Shown here: positions 9,241 to 18,871 of the stretch, one piece after another | Layout of the letters: the number at the start of each line of letters is the position of its first letter | Position numbering within the stretch: position 1 is the stretch's first letter | NCBI RefSeq assembly: GCF_947492555.1 | Contig: NZ_CANLNE010000002.1 | Coordinates: forward strand, 859,501 to 923,500 | Direction: 5' to 3' | Length of the DNA: 64,000 nt | Source of the DNA: an uncultured Roseobacter sp. | Lineage (GTDB): Bacteria; Pseudomonadota; Alphaproteobacteria; Rhodobacterales; Rhodobacteraceae | The notes under the pieces: model-generated | Seen by the model: only the letters and a program-made list of their open reading frames with translations | Told to the model about the DNA's origin: nothing | Database searches by the model: none | Program-made: the position numbers and the translations under genes

Positions 9241-10253
9241 CGCACCATGCCGACAATCTCGTAAGTCTTCTCAAGAATAGGCGCCGTGATGTCCCGCGCC
9301 TGTCTCGCGCCACGTTTCAGGATTTGGTCAATCTCTGACGGGTCGGCCATCAGCCGTGCCATCTCGCTTGAGATCGGGGAGAGCTTTGAGACGGCCAACT
9401 CTGCTAGCAGCGGCTTGAAGGCCCCGAATTGCTGGCCTCCGACATCCCGCAGCACCTCAGCCACCGATTGATCATTCAACGCGGCGTAGATGTTGACCAG
9501 ATTGCGCGCCTCGGGCCGGTCGGCAAGCCCTTCAGCTTCTGAGGGTAGCGCATCCGGATCAGTCTTGGCCTTGCGAATCTTCTTTGCAATCGTGTCGGCG
9601 TCATCAGTCATATTGATCCGCGATGCATCTGACGGATCGGATTTGGACATCTTTTTGGACCCATCACGCAACGACATGACACGCGTGGCCGCCCCTTCGA
9701 TCACCGGTTCGGTCAGCGGAAAGAAGTCAACGTCGTAGTCGTGGTTGAACTTCGCGGCGATGTCGCGGGTCAGTTCCAGATGCTGTTTCTGGTCCTCGCC
9801 AACGGGCACATGGGTCGCATGATAAATAAGAATGTCGGCCGCCATCAGCGCCGGGTAGCCAAAGAGGCCCAGCGAGGCGGCCTCGGCGTTCTTGCCAGCC
9901 TTATCCTTGAACTGGGTCATCCGTTTCATCCAGCCCATGCGCGCCACGCAGTTGAAAATCCACGCCAGCTGCGCGTGCTCGGGCACCTGGCTCTGGTTGA
10001 TCAGGATGGATTTCTCCGGGCTGATACCACTTGCGATGAACCCAGCCGCAAGCTCGCGCGTGTTGCGGCGCAGGTCCGCCGGGTCCTGCCAGACCGTGAT
10101 GGCGTGCAGATCAACCATGCAATAGATCGTCTCGAACGCCTCGTCCTGCATGCTGACAAACCGTTTGATCGCACCCAGGTAATTGCCCAGCGTCAGCCCG
10201 CCCGATGGCTGAATGCCGGAAAAGACACGCGGCGTAAAAGTCGGGGTGGTCAT
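9237..10253 (-). CDS. trpS: Tryptophan--tRNA ligase
   Basis: Class I synthetase of 338 residues. The HIGH-equivalent is [11 protein letters not shown] near residue 20, and the KMSKS loop is [14 protein letters not shown]. Also present are [18 protein letters not shown] (Trp and ATP pocket) and [13 protein letters not shown]. It charges tRNA-Trp. The ATG at 10253 ([15 protein letters not shown]) fits the family start; the in-frame extension upstream lacks homology. trpS lies near murJ/glnD, as in other alphaproteobacteria, but a rhomboid-like gene on the opposite strand separates them. Confidence 0.96.
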   Translation of the reverse strand: MTTPTFTPRVFSGIQPSGGLTLGNYLGAIKRFVSMQDEAFETIYCMVDLHAITVWQDPADLRRNTRELAAGFIASGISPEKSILINQSQVPEHAQLAWIFNCVARMGWMKRMTQFKDKAGKNAEAASLGLFGYPALMAADILIYHATHVPVGEDQKQHLELTRDIAAKFNHDYDVDFFPLTEPVIEGAATRVMSLRDGSKKMSKSDPSDASRINMTDDADTIAKKIRKAKTDPDALPSEAEGLADRPEARNLVNIYAALNDQSVAEVLRDVGGQQFGAFKPLLAELAVSKLSPISSEMARLMADPSEIDQILKRGARQARDITAPILEKTYEIVGMVR

Positions 10254-10330
10254 GGTGGGCTCCGTTCTCGCTGGAAAAGCAGTTTGAGGTGCCTTACCCA
10301 TGGGTCAGAGCAGCGTCAAGGAATGAGCCC

Positions 10331-11017
10331 ATGCACGACCACAAAGAAGCCTCCCCGGTCAATCCCTTGCCGCCCGTGGTCGTGATCCTGTTTCTGGCCA
10401 TTGCCTTACCGGAGGTTGCGTTCAGCCTTGGCGCGCGTGGTCTGATCGGGGGTGCCGAGGCTGTGGGCTGGCGGTTGGCGGCTGTAGAGACTTACGCATT
10501 TTCGGGCGATATCTTTGACTGGATGGTCACCAATGGCCGCTGGTTGCCAGAGCACCTGCAACGGTTCTTGACCTATTCCTTTGTCCATTCCGGCTTTACC
10601 TCGACGCTTTTCGCCGGTGTGCTGCTGCTGGCGCTTGGCAAGCTTGTGGGCGAGACGATGGGGCAACTGGCCGTGCTGGTTCTGTTCTTCGGCGGCGCGA
10701 TCTTCGGCGCGCTGGTCTACGCTCTGCTGCTCAACGATCCCAACTGGCTGATCGGGGGCTTTCCGGCGGTATATGGCCTCATCGGTGGCTATTCCTTCGT
10801 GATGTGGCAGAGCCTTGCGGCGAAGGGAGAGGAACAGCTGCGCGCCTTCAGCCTGATCGCGATGCTGATGGGGCTGCAACTGATCTGGGGCGTCTTTTTT
10901 GATGTGGGCAATGGCTGGGTTGCCGACCTTGCCGCCTTCTTCTTCGGGTTCGGGGCCTCGGCTGCGCTGGTGCCCGGTGGGATCACGCGGGTTCTGGCAG
11001 CGTTGCGCCGCGACTGA
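10331..11017 (+). CDS. Rhomboid-fold membrane protein, predicted catalytically inactive
   Basis: The 228-residue protein has the rhomboid topology of about six TM helices. Recognisable are the TM2 region (FLTYSFVHSGFTSTLFAGV) and the TM4 region (GGFPAVYGLIGGY). Against the canonical motifs, the catalytic Ser of G-x-S-G is Phe144, the TM6 His is Asp199 (VADLAAFFFG), and the oxyanion His and Asn of H-x4-H-x3-N are Ser91 and Ala95. It should therefore not be a protease; it may bind or chaperone membrane proteins as iRhoms and derlins do. AAGGA precedes the ATG at 10331. The stop abuts the murJ stop. Confidence 0.8.
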   Translation: MHDHKEASPVNPLPPVVVILFLAIALPEVAFSLGARGLIGGAEAVGWRLAAVETYAFSGDIFDWMVTNGRWLPEHLQRFLTYSFVHSGFTSTLFAGVLLLALGKLVGETMGQLAVLVLFFGGAIFGALVYALLLNDPNWLIGGFPAVYGLIGGYSFVMWQSLAAKGEEQLRAFSLIAMLMGLQLIWGVFFDVGNGWVADLAAFFFGFGASAALVPGGITRVLAALRRD

Positions 11018-12571
11018 TCAAGTGCCGCTGCGAGACCGACCAAGTGCCTGACGGATTTCACCAATTCTGATCGCGCCGATCAGATGTGCAGTGCCGAAAT
11101 AGCTGATCATGCCAATCCCGATCAGCACCATCAACGCCAATGCTCGCCACCAAGGGATGCCGAGGAACGGGCTCAGGGTCACGTTGCTGAACCACAGAGC
11201 CGCCCCCATGACCGCCGAGGCGACAACCATGCGCCAGATGCGACTGCGAAAACGGGTGTCGAATTGCGCCACATCGCCGTAGCTTTTTGCACCGACGCGC
11301 AGAAGGGCCACCATCACCCAGGCGGCAACGGTTGTCGCAATGGCGGGCGCAATCCAGCCCACCACGGGGGCCAGCCCAATGGCCAGCAGCGCATTCACGA
11401 CCATCGACACAACCGCGTAGTAAAAGGGCCGCCGGGTGTCCTCGCGCGCGAAAAACAGGGGCTGCAGGATCTTCTGCAGAACAAAGGCGGGCAGCCCGAG
11501 TCCGTAGATTGCCACAGCCACGGCGATGGCGGCGGTATCGTCCACGGTTGCGGCGCCCCGTTCAAAGAGGACGGAGACCAGCGGGAAGGGAATGATCATC
11601 AACGCGACCGCTGCCGGGATCGTCAGCGCCAGCGAAATTTCCGCTGCCCGGCTGAGCGCGGATTTCGCGCCGGTGTCATCGCGGGCCTGCAGACGGCGCG
11701 ACAAGTCCGGCAACAGCACAACCCCCACGGCAATGCCCACCACGCCAAGCGGGAGCTGATAGAGCCTGTCCGCCGCGAAAAGCCACCCCACGGCCTTGTC
11801 AAAATAGCTGGCGACCTGTTGGCCGACCAGCAGATTGACCTGCACCACGCCCCCCGCCAGAGCCGCCGGGATGGCAACCCGGATCAACCGGCGCATGGCC
11901 GGGGTCAGGCGCGGCCATTGCAGTCTTACGGCAAAGCCCGCCTTGCGCACCGCTCGCCACAGCAGCATGAATTGCGCAACACCGGCGACCGGAATGGCCC
12001 AGATCAGTGCCCGCGCCACATCGCCGCCCAGCCATGCAGCCCCGGCCATCGCACTGATCAGGAATATATTGAGCAGGACGGGGGCCGCTGCAGCCGCCGC
12101 AAACCGACCGGAGGCATTCAACATGCCCGACAGAAGGGCGGCAAGCGAGATGAACAGGACGTAAGGAAAGGCGATCCGTCCGAATTCGACCGACAGGCCA
12201 AACTGCTCCTGCCCCGCAAACCCCGAGGCCAGCGCGTAGATCAGCCAGGGCATCGCGGCCATCGCCACCAGCGTCAGACCGATCAGAACCGTGGCCAGTC
12301 CTGCAAAGGCGTCAGAGGCAAAGCCATTCGGATCGTCCCCGCCTTCCAGCCGTTTGGAAAACATCGGCACGAAAGCCATGTTGAATGCCCCTTCGGCAAA
12401 GAAGCGGCGGAACATATTGGGCAGACGGAAGGCAACGACATAGGCCTGATAGAGCGGGCCGGTGCCGAGCAGGGCAAGGATCATCGCATCCCGGACAAAG
12501 CCGAGGATGCGGCTCATCAATGTCCAGCCGCCGACGGTGAACAGGCCCGAGATCAGGCGGATGGGCTTCAC
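11018..12571 (-). CDS. murJ: Lipid II flippase MurJ
   Basis: A 517-residue polytopic protein of the MVF/MOP superfamily. It begins RLISGLFTVGGWTLMSRILG followed by FVRDAMILALLG and FRLPNMFRRFFAEGAFNMAF, the N-terminal signature of MurJ, which includes the essential Arg and Asp of the cavity. About 14 TM helices can be drawn. It flips lipid-linked peptidoglycan precursors to the periplasm. Its ATG overlaps the glnD stop by four bases, an arrangement seen in many alphaproteobacteria, so the two are translated in tandem. Confidence 0.95.
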   Translation of the reverse strand: MKPIRLISGLFTVGGWTLMSRILGFVRDAMILALLGTGPLYQAYVVAFRLPNMFRRFFAEGAFNMAFVPMFSKRLEGGDDPNGFASDAFAGLATVLIGLTLVAMAAMPWLIYALASGFAGQEQFGLSVEFGRIAFPYVLFISLAALLSGMLNASGRFAAAAAAPVLLNIFLISAMAGAAWLGGDVARALIWAIPVAGVAQFMLLWRAVRKAGFAVRLQWPRLTPAMRRLIRVAIPAALAGGVVQVNLLVGQQVASYFDKAVGWLFAADRLYQLPLGVVGIAVGVVLLPDLSRRLQARDDTGAKSALSRAAEISLALTIPAAVALMIIPFPLVSVLFERGAATVDDTAAIAVAVAIYGLGLPAFVLQKILQPLFFAREDTRRPFYYAVVSMVVNALLAIGLAPVVGWIAPAIATTVAAWVMVALLRVGAKSYGDVAQFDTRFRSRIWRMVVASAVMGAALWFSNVTLSPFLGIPWWRALALMVLIGIGMISYFGTAHLIGAIRIGEIRQALGRSRSGT

Positions 12572-15345
12572 TCGCGGGCCCTTTCAACGCCATCATCAAT
12601 GGCCTGACGCAGCTTTTTCTCCAGCGTGCGCTGTTTGCTGGTCGCGTAATACTTCAGCCCGAACATATCCTTGACATAGAAGGTATCGACCACCTGTTCG
12701 CCGTAGGTCGCGATCACGGCATTGGCGATGTAGACATTGGCGGTGGCCAGCGTCCGCGCCAGATCATAGAGAAGACCGGGGCGGTCCCGCGTGTCGACTT
12801 CGATGATCGTGTAGATTTCCGAGCCTTCATTGTCGAAGGTGATATGGGTCGGCACCTTGAAAGCGCGTTCGCGTTTCTTGACCTTGTCGCGGGATTTCAG
12901 CGCATCGCGCGCGACAACCTCGCCACGCAGGGTCTTTTCGATCATCTGGCGCAGGCGGGGCAGGCGGGCAGCGTCATAGGGATTCCCGTCGGCGTCCTGG
13001 ATCCAATAGGCGTCGGTCACCATCCCGTCCTTGGTGGTGTAGCTGCGCGCATCGACCACATTCGCCCCCACCAGAGCCAAGGCCCCGGCAAGGCGGGCAA
13101 AAATGCCCGGATGATCCGCCATCACGAAACAGGCGCGGGTGGCGTCGCGATCTTCGTCCGGGTGCAGGTCAATCAGAATCTCGCCGTCTTTCACATCGCG
13201 CAGCATCTTGGCAAAGACCACATGGGCGGTGACATGCAACGCCTGCCAGTAGGGGTCGTAGTGGCGCGCGGTTTCGGCCTGCAGTTCCTTGCGGGGCCAG
13301 TCGCTGAGCGCCTCGCGCAGGGCGCGTTTCGCCTCTGTACCGCGGTTTTCGCGGTTGAGGTCCTCAAGGCCGGTCTCCAGCGCACGTTGCGTCTGGCGGT
13401 AAAGGGCGCGGATCAGCACGGCTTTCCAGTTGTTCCAGGTATTCGGCCCCACGCCACGGATGTCGCAGACCGTCAGCACACAGAGCAGATCGAGCCGTTT
13501 CACGGTCTGCACCGCCTTGGCAAAGTCGCGCACCGTACGCGGATCGGCAATATCGCGTTTCTGCGCCATGTCGGACATCAGCAGGTGATAGCGCACCAGC
13601 CACTCTACCGTGTCGGTGTCGGCCTTGTTCAGGCCAAGGCGCGGGGCGATCTTGCGGGCCATTTGGGCGCCGAGAATGGAATGGTCCTCGGACCGCCCCT
13701 TGCCGATGTCATGGATCAGCAGCGCGGTGTAAAGCACCTTGCGATCCACGCCGCGTTTGAGGATCGAGGAGGCGACCGGCAGGTCTTCTTCCAGCTCACC
13801 CCGTTCGATCTGCGCCAGGTTCTTGATGCATTGGATGATGTGCTCATCCACGGTGTAGCTGTGATACATGTTGAATTGCATCATCGCTACGATGGGCTCA
13901 AACTCCGGCACAAAGGCCGAGAGCACGCCCAATTCGTTCATCCGTCTGAGCGCGCGTTCCGGGTTGCCGTGTTTCAACAGCAGATCAAAGAAAATCCGCC
14001 GTGCTTCGGGGGCGGTCCGCACCTCATCGTCGATCAGATGCAGGTTGGATTTGATAAGCCGCATGGCATCCGGGTGGATCAGCATGCCGGTGCGCAGCGC
14101 TTCCTCGAAGAGGCGCAGCAGGTTCAGCTTGTCGGAGAGAAAGACAGTGTCATCTTTGATCGCGATGCGGTTGTTGACCACCATGTAATTGGCTTTGACC
14201 CGGGGGCGTCGCCTGAAAATCCGCTCCAGAATGGGTTCCGCCTTGACGTGGTCGGCTTCCAGTTTGGTCAGGAAGATGCGGGTCAGATCACCCACTTCCG
14301 TGGCATGCAGGAAGTAATGCTGCATGAACACCTCGACCGCGCGACGGCCCCTAGTGTCCTCATATCCCATCGCATCGGCAACCTGCACCTGCATGTCAAA
14401 GGTCAGCTGTTCAGAGGCACGTTTCGACAACAGGTGCAGATGACCCCGCACCGCCCAGAGGAAATCCTCCGCAGCCGCAAAACCGCGCAATTCGTCTTCG
14501 GTGAAGACGCCGAGGTTCACCAGATCAGCGACGTCCCGCACGTTATGCACGTATTTCGCGATCCAGTAGAGCGATTGCAGATCGCGTAACCCGCCCTTGC
14601 CCTCTTTCACATTGGGCTCGACCACGTAGCGTTGCCCTTGCTTGATGTGACGGCTTTCGCGTTCGGCCAGCTTGGCCTCGATGAATTCACGTTCGGACCC
14701 GGCAAAGAGGTCCGTGCGCAGCCGTTGCGCCAGCGTTTCCGCCAGCGCCCGATCACCTGCCAGATAACGTTGTTCCAACATCGCGGTGCGGATGGTGAAA
14801 TCGTCGGCTCCCAGACGCAGGCATTCTTTGACCGTCCGGCTGGCATGGCCGACCTTCAGTTTCAGATCCCACAGGATGTAGAGCATGGATTCGATCACGC
14901 TCTCCGCCCAGGCGGTGATCTTGTAGGGTGTCAGGAACAGCAGATCGACGTCCGAAAAGGGCGCCATTTCTCCGCGCCCATACCCGCCGACTGCAATCAC
15001 CGCGAGGTGTTCGCTGGCCGTCGGATTGGGTTTGGGGTGCAGGACCTCGCGCGCCACGTAGAGCGCGGATGTCACCAGTTGGTCGGTGAGGTAGGTATAG
15101 GCCCGCGTCATCGGACGGGCGTCAAAGGGGTGTTCGGCAAAGGCCGCTGCGATGCGCGCGCGCGCCTCTTTCTGACGGCCGCGCAACAGGTTCACGGCGA
15201 CGGTTCGGATATCGCCGGGGGTGGTTTGGCCGGCAAGCGCCGACGTCAGCTCCTCATTGAAAGAGGCCTTGTCAAAGATCAGGTCTGGAGCACAGATCAA
15301 TCCCTCCACCAAAGGGGCATCGACCTGCTGAACTGGAAGGGACAT
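12568..15345 (-). CDS. glnD: [Protein-PII] uridylyltransferase / uridylyl-removing enzyme
   Basis: A 925-residue nitrogen sensor with the full domain set. The nucleotidyltransferase domain has GGYGRGEMAPFSDVD at residues 120-134, with catalytic Asp132 and Asp134. The HD hydrolase domain has LLIHDIGKGRSEDHS at around residue 545. Two C-terminal ACT domains sense glutamine (ADHPGIFARLAGALALVG and VDTRDRPGLLYDLARTLA). It adds UMP to PII proteins at low glutamine and removes it at high glutamine. It is 9 bases downstream of the LpoA-like gene and overlaps murJ, so nitrogen sensing and wall synthesis genes share an operon here. Confidence 0.96.
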   Translation of the reverse strand: MSLPVQQVDAPLVEGLICAPDLIFDKASFNEELTSALAGQTTPGDIRTVAVNLLRGRQKEARARIAAAFAEHPFDARPMTRAYTYLTDQLVTSALYVAREVLHPKPNPTASEHLAVIAVGGYGRGEMAPFSDVDLLFLTPYKITAWAESVIESMLYILWDLKLKVGHASRTVKECLRLGADDFTIRTAMLEQRYLAGDRALAETLAQRLRTDLFAGSEREFIEAKLAERESRHIKQGQRYVVEPNVKEGKGGLRDLQSLYWIAKYVHNVRDVADLVNLGVFTEDELRGFAAAEDFLWAVRGHLHLLSKRASEQLTFDMQVQVADAMGYEDTRGRRAVEVFMQHYFLHATEVGDLTRIFLTKLEADHVKAEPILERIFRRRPRVKANYMVVNNRIAIKDDTVFLSDKLNLLRLFEEALRTGMLIHPDAMRLIKSNLHLIDDEVRTAPEARRIFFDLLLKHGNPERALRRMNELGVLSAFVPEFEPIVAMMQFNMYHSYTVDEHIIQCIKNLAQIERGELEEDLPVASSILKRGVDRKVLYTALLIHDIGKGRSEDHSILGAQMARKIAPRLGLNKADTDTVEWLVRYHLLMSDMAQKRDIADPRTVRDFAKAVQTVKRLDLLCVLTVCDIRGVGPNTWNNWKAVLIRALYRQTQRALETGLEDLNRENRGTEAKRALREALSDWPRKELQAETARHYDPYWQALHVTAHVVFAKMLRDVKDGEILIDLHPDEDRDATRACFVMADHPGIFARLAGALALVGANVVDARSYTTKDGMVTDAYWIQDADGNPYDAARLPRLRQMIEKTLRGEVVARDALKSRDKVKKRERAFKVPTHITFDNEGSEIYTIIEVDTRDRPGLLYDLARTLATANVYIANAVIATYGEQVVDTFYVKDMFGLKYYATSKQRTLEKKLRQAIDDGVERARE

Positions 15346-15354
15346 GAGCCTGCC

Positions 15355-16536
15355 TTAGAAACCTGCGCCGCCGAAAGACTGCGGGGCGGGGCTGAGAATG
15401 GTCACCTGGGCATCGGTAATCGTGGCCACCGCAAGGCCGCGCTCATTGGTGCCGTCTGCACGCAGCCTGAAGATACCGCTGGCGCCCCGGAAGCCGGCGC
15501 CCTGTGTCAGGGCTGCCCCGGTGAGCGCATCAGCGTTGCCCTGGCTCACCAGCGCACCAATGGCGGCAATCCCGTCAAAGGCCAATCCGCCGATGGGATG
15601 CGGAACACCACCATAGGCCCCTTGATACTGCGCGCTGAAGGTTGCTGAGGCTGCAGGATCGGGTACCGCAAACCAGCCACCCTGCACCCCGGGCAGACTG
15701 AGCGTCTGGGCGGGAATATCCCAGCGGGTCAATCCGATGAACTGCGACGTCTCCGACGTCACACCGGCCTCGGGCAGGAGTTGGGAGAGCAGCGGCAGCG
15801 CGCTGGCCGTGTCAGTGGTCATGAAGATGGCATCCGCCGCGTTCCCTTCCACGGCGGATTTAATCTGCGGAATGGCTGCGATCACGTCCTGTTGTGACAG
15901 AGCGTAGCCGACCGTGCCGACGACAGACGCGCCCTGTGCCGTCACTGCGCTGGAAATGGCATCCCGGCCCTGGTTGCCAGCAGAATCCTGCCCATGCACG
16001 ACGACGAACCGTTGCTTGCCCTGGGACCGCGCATAACCAACCATACGGTTGGCGGTGTTCTGAAAGGTTGGCCCAAGCACGAAAACATTGCCGCCCGCAA
16101 TGGCAGCGTTGTTCGAAAACGAGAGTACGGCGACATTGTCACCTGCAACCGCGTTCCCCACGGCATTGGCGGACGCTGCATAGACCGGCCCGAGGATGAT
16201 TTTTGCGCCGTCATCAACCGCTTGCTGTGCCCGCGCGGCGGCTGTTCCTGCATCTCCTGCCGTCTGATACACTCGCAAATCGATCGTTGCACCGTTGAGG
16301 TCCCGCATGGCGAGACGCGCTGCGTTTTCAAGGCTTTGTGACAGCAATTCGTCCGTTGTAAGGCCTGAGCCGCCAGGCACCAGCAGGGCAACCGGCACCG
16401 CGTCGCCGGTGTTGATGCTGGGCCCGCCACCAAAGCCGCCGCCCGGAATGGTGTCACAGGCCGCGAGTGCCAAAGCGACAAAGGGCAGGGCAATCAGCTG
16501 CACGACCTTGCGGGCGGATGGGAAAACGGCAAACAT
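15355..16536 (-). CDS. LpoA-like lipoprotein, penicillin-binding protein activator
   Basis: The 393-residue product begins with a lipoprotein signal peptide: a basic N terminus, the hydrophobic core LIALPFVALALAACD, then lipobox LAAC. The mature part has the periplasmic binding-protein fold of LpoA/YraM (VALLVPGGSGLTTDELLSQS, AAAARAQQAVDDGAKIILGP). LpoA activates class A PBPs from the outer membrane; that role is inferred. The neighbours rsmI and yraN match the E. coli yraL-yraM-yraN group, though here this gene diverges from them. The ATG at 16536 sits six codons after an in-frame TTG. Confidence 0.85.
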   Translation of the reverse strand: MFAVFPSARKVVQLIALPFVALALAACDTIPGGGFGGGPSINTGDAVPVALLVPGGSGLTTDELLSQSLENAARLAMRDLNGATIDLRVYQTAGDAGTAAARAQQAVDDGAKIILGPVYAASANAVGNAVAGDNVAVLSFSNNAAIAGGNVFVLGPTFQNTANRMVGYARSQGKQRFVVVHGQDSAGNQGRDAISSAVTAQGASVVGTVGYALSQQDVIAAIPQIKSAVEGNAADAIFMTTDTASALPLLSQLLPEAGVTSETSQFIGLTRWDIPAQTLSLPGVQGGWFAVPDPAASATFSAQYQGAYGGVPHPIGGLAFDGIAAIGALVSQGNADALTGAALTQGAGFRGASGIFRLRADGTNERGLAVATITDAQVTILSPAPQSFGGAGF

Positions 16537-16620
16537 ATGCGGATACTCCAGCAATCAGAATTCAGGCGCTCGGAAGCGCGGTTGCGGCAATCATAGACGT
16601 CAGGAAAGGCGGGTCCAGCG

Positions 16621-17478
16621 TTGAATTACCAAAAGGTGCCTTTGCGCGCGGGCCTGTATTTCGTGGGTGTGCCGATTGGAACGGCGCGCGATATCACCCT
16701 GCGGGCGCTGGATGTTCTGGCATCGGCGGATGTTTTGGCGGCCGAAGATACCCGCAGTCTTCGCCGCCTGATGGATATTCATGGTATTCCGCTGGAGAGC
16801 AGGCCGCTGGTGGCGCTGCACGATCACAGCAAGGATGGTGTGACGCAGCGCTTGCTGAGCGCCGTGGCGGAGGGCCAATCTGTTGCCTATGCATCCGAGG
16901 CGGGGATGCCGCTCATCGCGGACCCAGGCTTCGAATTGAGCCGGGCCGCGGGAGAGGCGGGGGTGATGCAGACCTGCGCACCCGGGCCTTCGGCGATCCT
17001 CACGGCGCTGGTTCTGGCGGGGCTGCCCACGGATGCATTCCATTTTTCCGGGTTTCTGCCCAACGCCAAGGCGGCGCGACGGGGGGCATTGGATGCGTTG
17101 AGAGAGGTGCCCGGCACATTGGTCTTTTACGAATCCGCCAAGCGACTGGCCGCGATGCTCTCCGATGCGCGTGATACCCTGGGGGCTGAGCGGCAGGCCG
17201 CGGTGTGCCGCGAGTTGACCAAGAAGTTCGAAGAGGTGCGGCGCGGAACCCTCGCGGAGCTGGCCGATGCCTACGCGGGGACAAGCGTCAAGGGCGAGAT
17301 TGTCGTGCTGATCGACCGGAACCGTTCAGAAACTGTTAGCCAAGATGGCCTAGAAGAAGATCTGAGCCGGGCCTTGCAGTCCATGTCCATGCGGGACGCG
17401 GTGGATATGGTGGCCAAGGCGCATGATGTTCCGCGCCGGCAGGTCTACCAGATGGCACTGTCGCTTTCGAAAGGGTGA
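16621..17478 (+). CDS. rsmI: 16S rRNA (cytidine(1402)-2'-O)-methyltransferase
   Basis: The 285-residue SAM enzyme has the tetrapyrrole-methylase fold: LYFVGVPIGTARDITLRALD, then VLAAEDTRSLRRLM, SEAGMPLIADPG and PGPSAILTALVLAGLPTD, all diagnostic of RsmI. It 2'-O-methylates C1402 in the ribosomal P site. The only usable start near the conserved N terminus is a TTG at 16621 (GTG at 16636 is the alternative), so initiation may be weak. It is followed at once by yraN. The order matches E. coli yraL/yraN. Confidence 0.93.
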   Translation: MNYQKVPLRAGLYFVGVPIGTARDITLRALDVLASADVLAAEDTRSLRRLMDIHGIPLESRPLVALHDHSKDGVTQRLLSAVAEGQSVAYASEAGMPLIADPGFELSRAAGEAGVMQTCAPGPSAILTALVLAGLPTDAFHFSGFLPNAKAARRGALDALREVPGTLVFYESAKRLAAMLSDARDTLGAERQAAVCRELTKKFEEVRRGTLAELADAYAGTSVKGEIVVLIDRNRSETVSQDGLEEDLSRALQSMSMRDAVDMVAKAHDVPRRQVYQMALSLSKG

Positions 17479-17482
17479 CGAC

Positions 17483-17863
17483 ATGTTTTCTCCCACGCAG
17501 CGTGCCTCTCGGGGCGAGATGGCGCATCACGCGGGCGCCGCCGCCGAAAGTGCCGTGGCGCGTCACTATGAAGCGCTGGGGTTCCGGGTGGCCGAAAAAC
17601 GATGGCGCGGCGCGGGCGGTGAAATCGACCTGATCGTGGAAGACCCCGATCAGGTGATCTTTGTTGAAGTGAAACAAAGCCGCAGTTTCGAGGCGGCTGC
17701 CCTTCGGATCACGCAACGGCAGCGCGCGCGTATATTTGCCTCGGCTGCGGAATATCTGGGCACGCTGCCCATGGGATCGCTGACGGAGGCCCGTTTTGAC
17801 GCCGCACTTGTGAACGGCATGGGTGAAGTGCAAATCCTTGAAAACGCCTTTGGCGAGAGTTGA
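17483..17863 (+). CDS. yraN: UPF0102 (YraN) family protein
   Basis: A 126-residue protein with the YraN restriction-endonuclease-like core: AESAVARHYEALGFRVAEKR, GEIDLIVEDPDQVIFVEVKQ (the D...E-V-K catalytic-type pattern) and the closing QRARIFASAAEYL helix. Nuclease activity has been proposed for some members; the cellular role is unsettled. The ATG at 17483 lies four bases after the rsmI stop, which suggests coupling. An in-frame ATG upstream at 17423 falls inside rsmI and is less likely. Confidence 0.9.
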   Translation: MFSPTQRASRGEMAHHAGAAAESAVARHYEALGFRVAEKRWRGAGGEIDLIVEDPDQVIFVEVKQSRSFEAAALRITQRQRARIFASAAEYLGTLPMGSLTEARFDAALVNGMGEVQILENAFGES

Positions 17864-17935
17864 TCTTCTGCCTGCATAGGCATTGAACCTTTCCTGCGGC
17901 TGGGTCATTTAAAGGCGAGCAATGCAGGAGCCGCC

Positions 17936-18871
17936 ATGAAGATCGCCTTTCAGATGGACCCGATCGGGGACGTGGACATCAACGCCGACAGCTCCTTTCG
18001 GCTTGCCGAAGAGGCCCAGGCGCGCGGGCACGAGTTGTTCTTCTATTCGCCCGACCATCTTGCCTATCAGGAAGGACGCATCACGGCGCGCGGCCATGAT
18101 CTGCGGGTGCAGCGGGTGCAGGGAGAGCACGCGCAACTGGGGCATGCCCGCGAGGTTGATCTGGCGGGTTTCGACGTGATCTGGCTGCGCCAGGACCCGC
18201 CCTTTGACATGCATTACATCACCTCCACCCATTTGCTGGACCGGCTAACGCCAGAAGTTCTGGTGGTCAATGATCCGTTCTGGGTGCGGAACTATCCGGA
18301 AAAACTGCTGGTGCTCGACTTCCCCGACCTGACGCCGCCGACAAGCATCGCGCGCGATCTGACGACGATCAAGGCCTTCAAGGAAAAGCACGGCGATATC
18401 ATCCTCAAGCCGCTCTATGGCAACGGCGGGGCGGGTGTTTTCCGCCTGGATGCGAACGACCGTAACCTGTCATCGCTCTATGAGCTGTTCACCGGGTTCT
18501 CGCGCGAGCCGCTGATCGTGCAGAAATTCCTGCCGGCGGTGTCGAAGGGCGACAAACGGGTGATCCTCGTGGACGGTGAGCCGGTCGGTGCCATCAACCG
18601 GGTGCCTGCAGCGGGGGAGACCCGCTCCAACATGCATGTCGGCGGGCGGCCTGAAAAGATCGGGCTGACGGCGCGGGATCAGGAGATCTGCGCGGCCATC
18701 GGGCCGTTGCTGAAAGAAAAGGGTCAGATATTTGTCGGGATCGATGTCATCGGGGATTATCTGACCGAGATTAACGTCACCTCACCCACCGGCATCCAGG
18801 AGTTGGAGCGATTTGATGGTGTTAACATTGCCGCAAAGATTTGGGATGCCATCGAGGCGCGTCGGGCCTAG
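17936..18871 (+). CDS. gshB: Glutathione synthetase
   Basis: ATP-grasp ligase of 311 residues. [20 protein letters not shown] is the family N terminus. Also present are [13 protein letters not shown], the ATP-grasp lysine region ([19 protein letters not shown]) and the metal-binding end [17 protein letters not shown]. It joins glycine to gamma-glutamylcysteine to make glutathione. It follows yraN after 72 bases on the same strand. Its TAG overlaps the comM stop on the opposite strand. Confidence 0.96.
   Translation: MKIAFQMDPIGDVDINADSSFRLAEEAQARGHELFFYSPDHLAYQEGRITARGHDLRVQRVQGEHAQLGHAREVDLAGFDVIWLRQDPPFDMHYITSTHLLDRLTPEVLVVNDPFWVRNYPEKLLVLDFPDLTPPTSIARDLTTIKAFKEKHGDIILKPLYGNGGAGVFRLDANDRNLSSLYELFTGFSREPLIVQKFLPAVSKGDKRVILVDGEPVGAINRVPAAGETRSNMHVGGRPEKIGLTARDQEICAAIGPLLKEKGQIFVGIDVIGDYLTEINVTSPTGIQELERFDGVNIAAKIWDAIEARRA

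Noticed and set aside
12844-14589. 581-codon plus-strand frame inside glnD
   Set aside because: Antisense shadow of glnD; His/Gln-rich composition typical of reversed coding.
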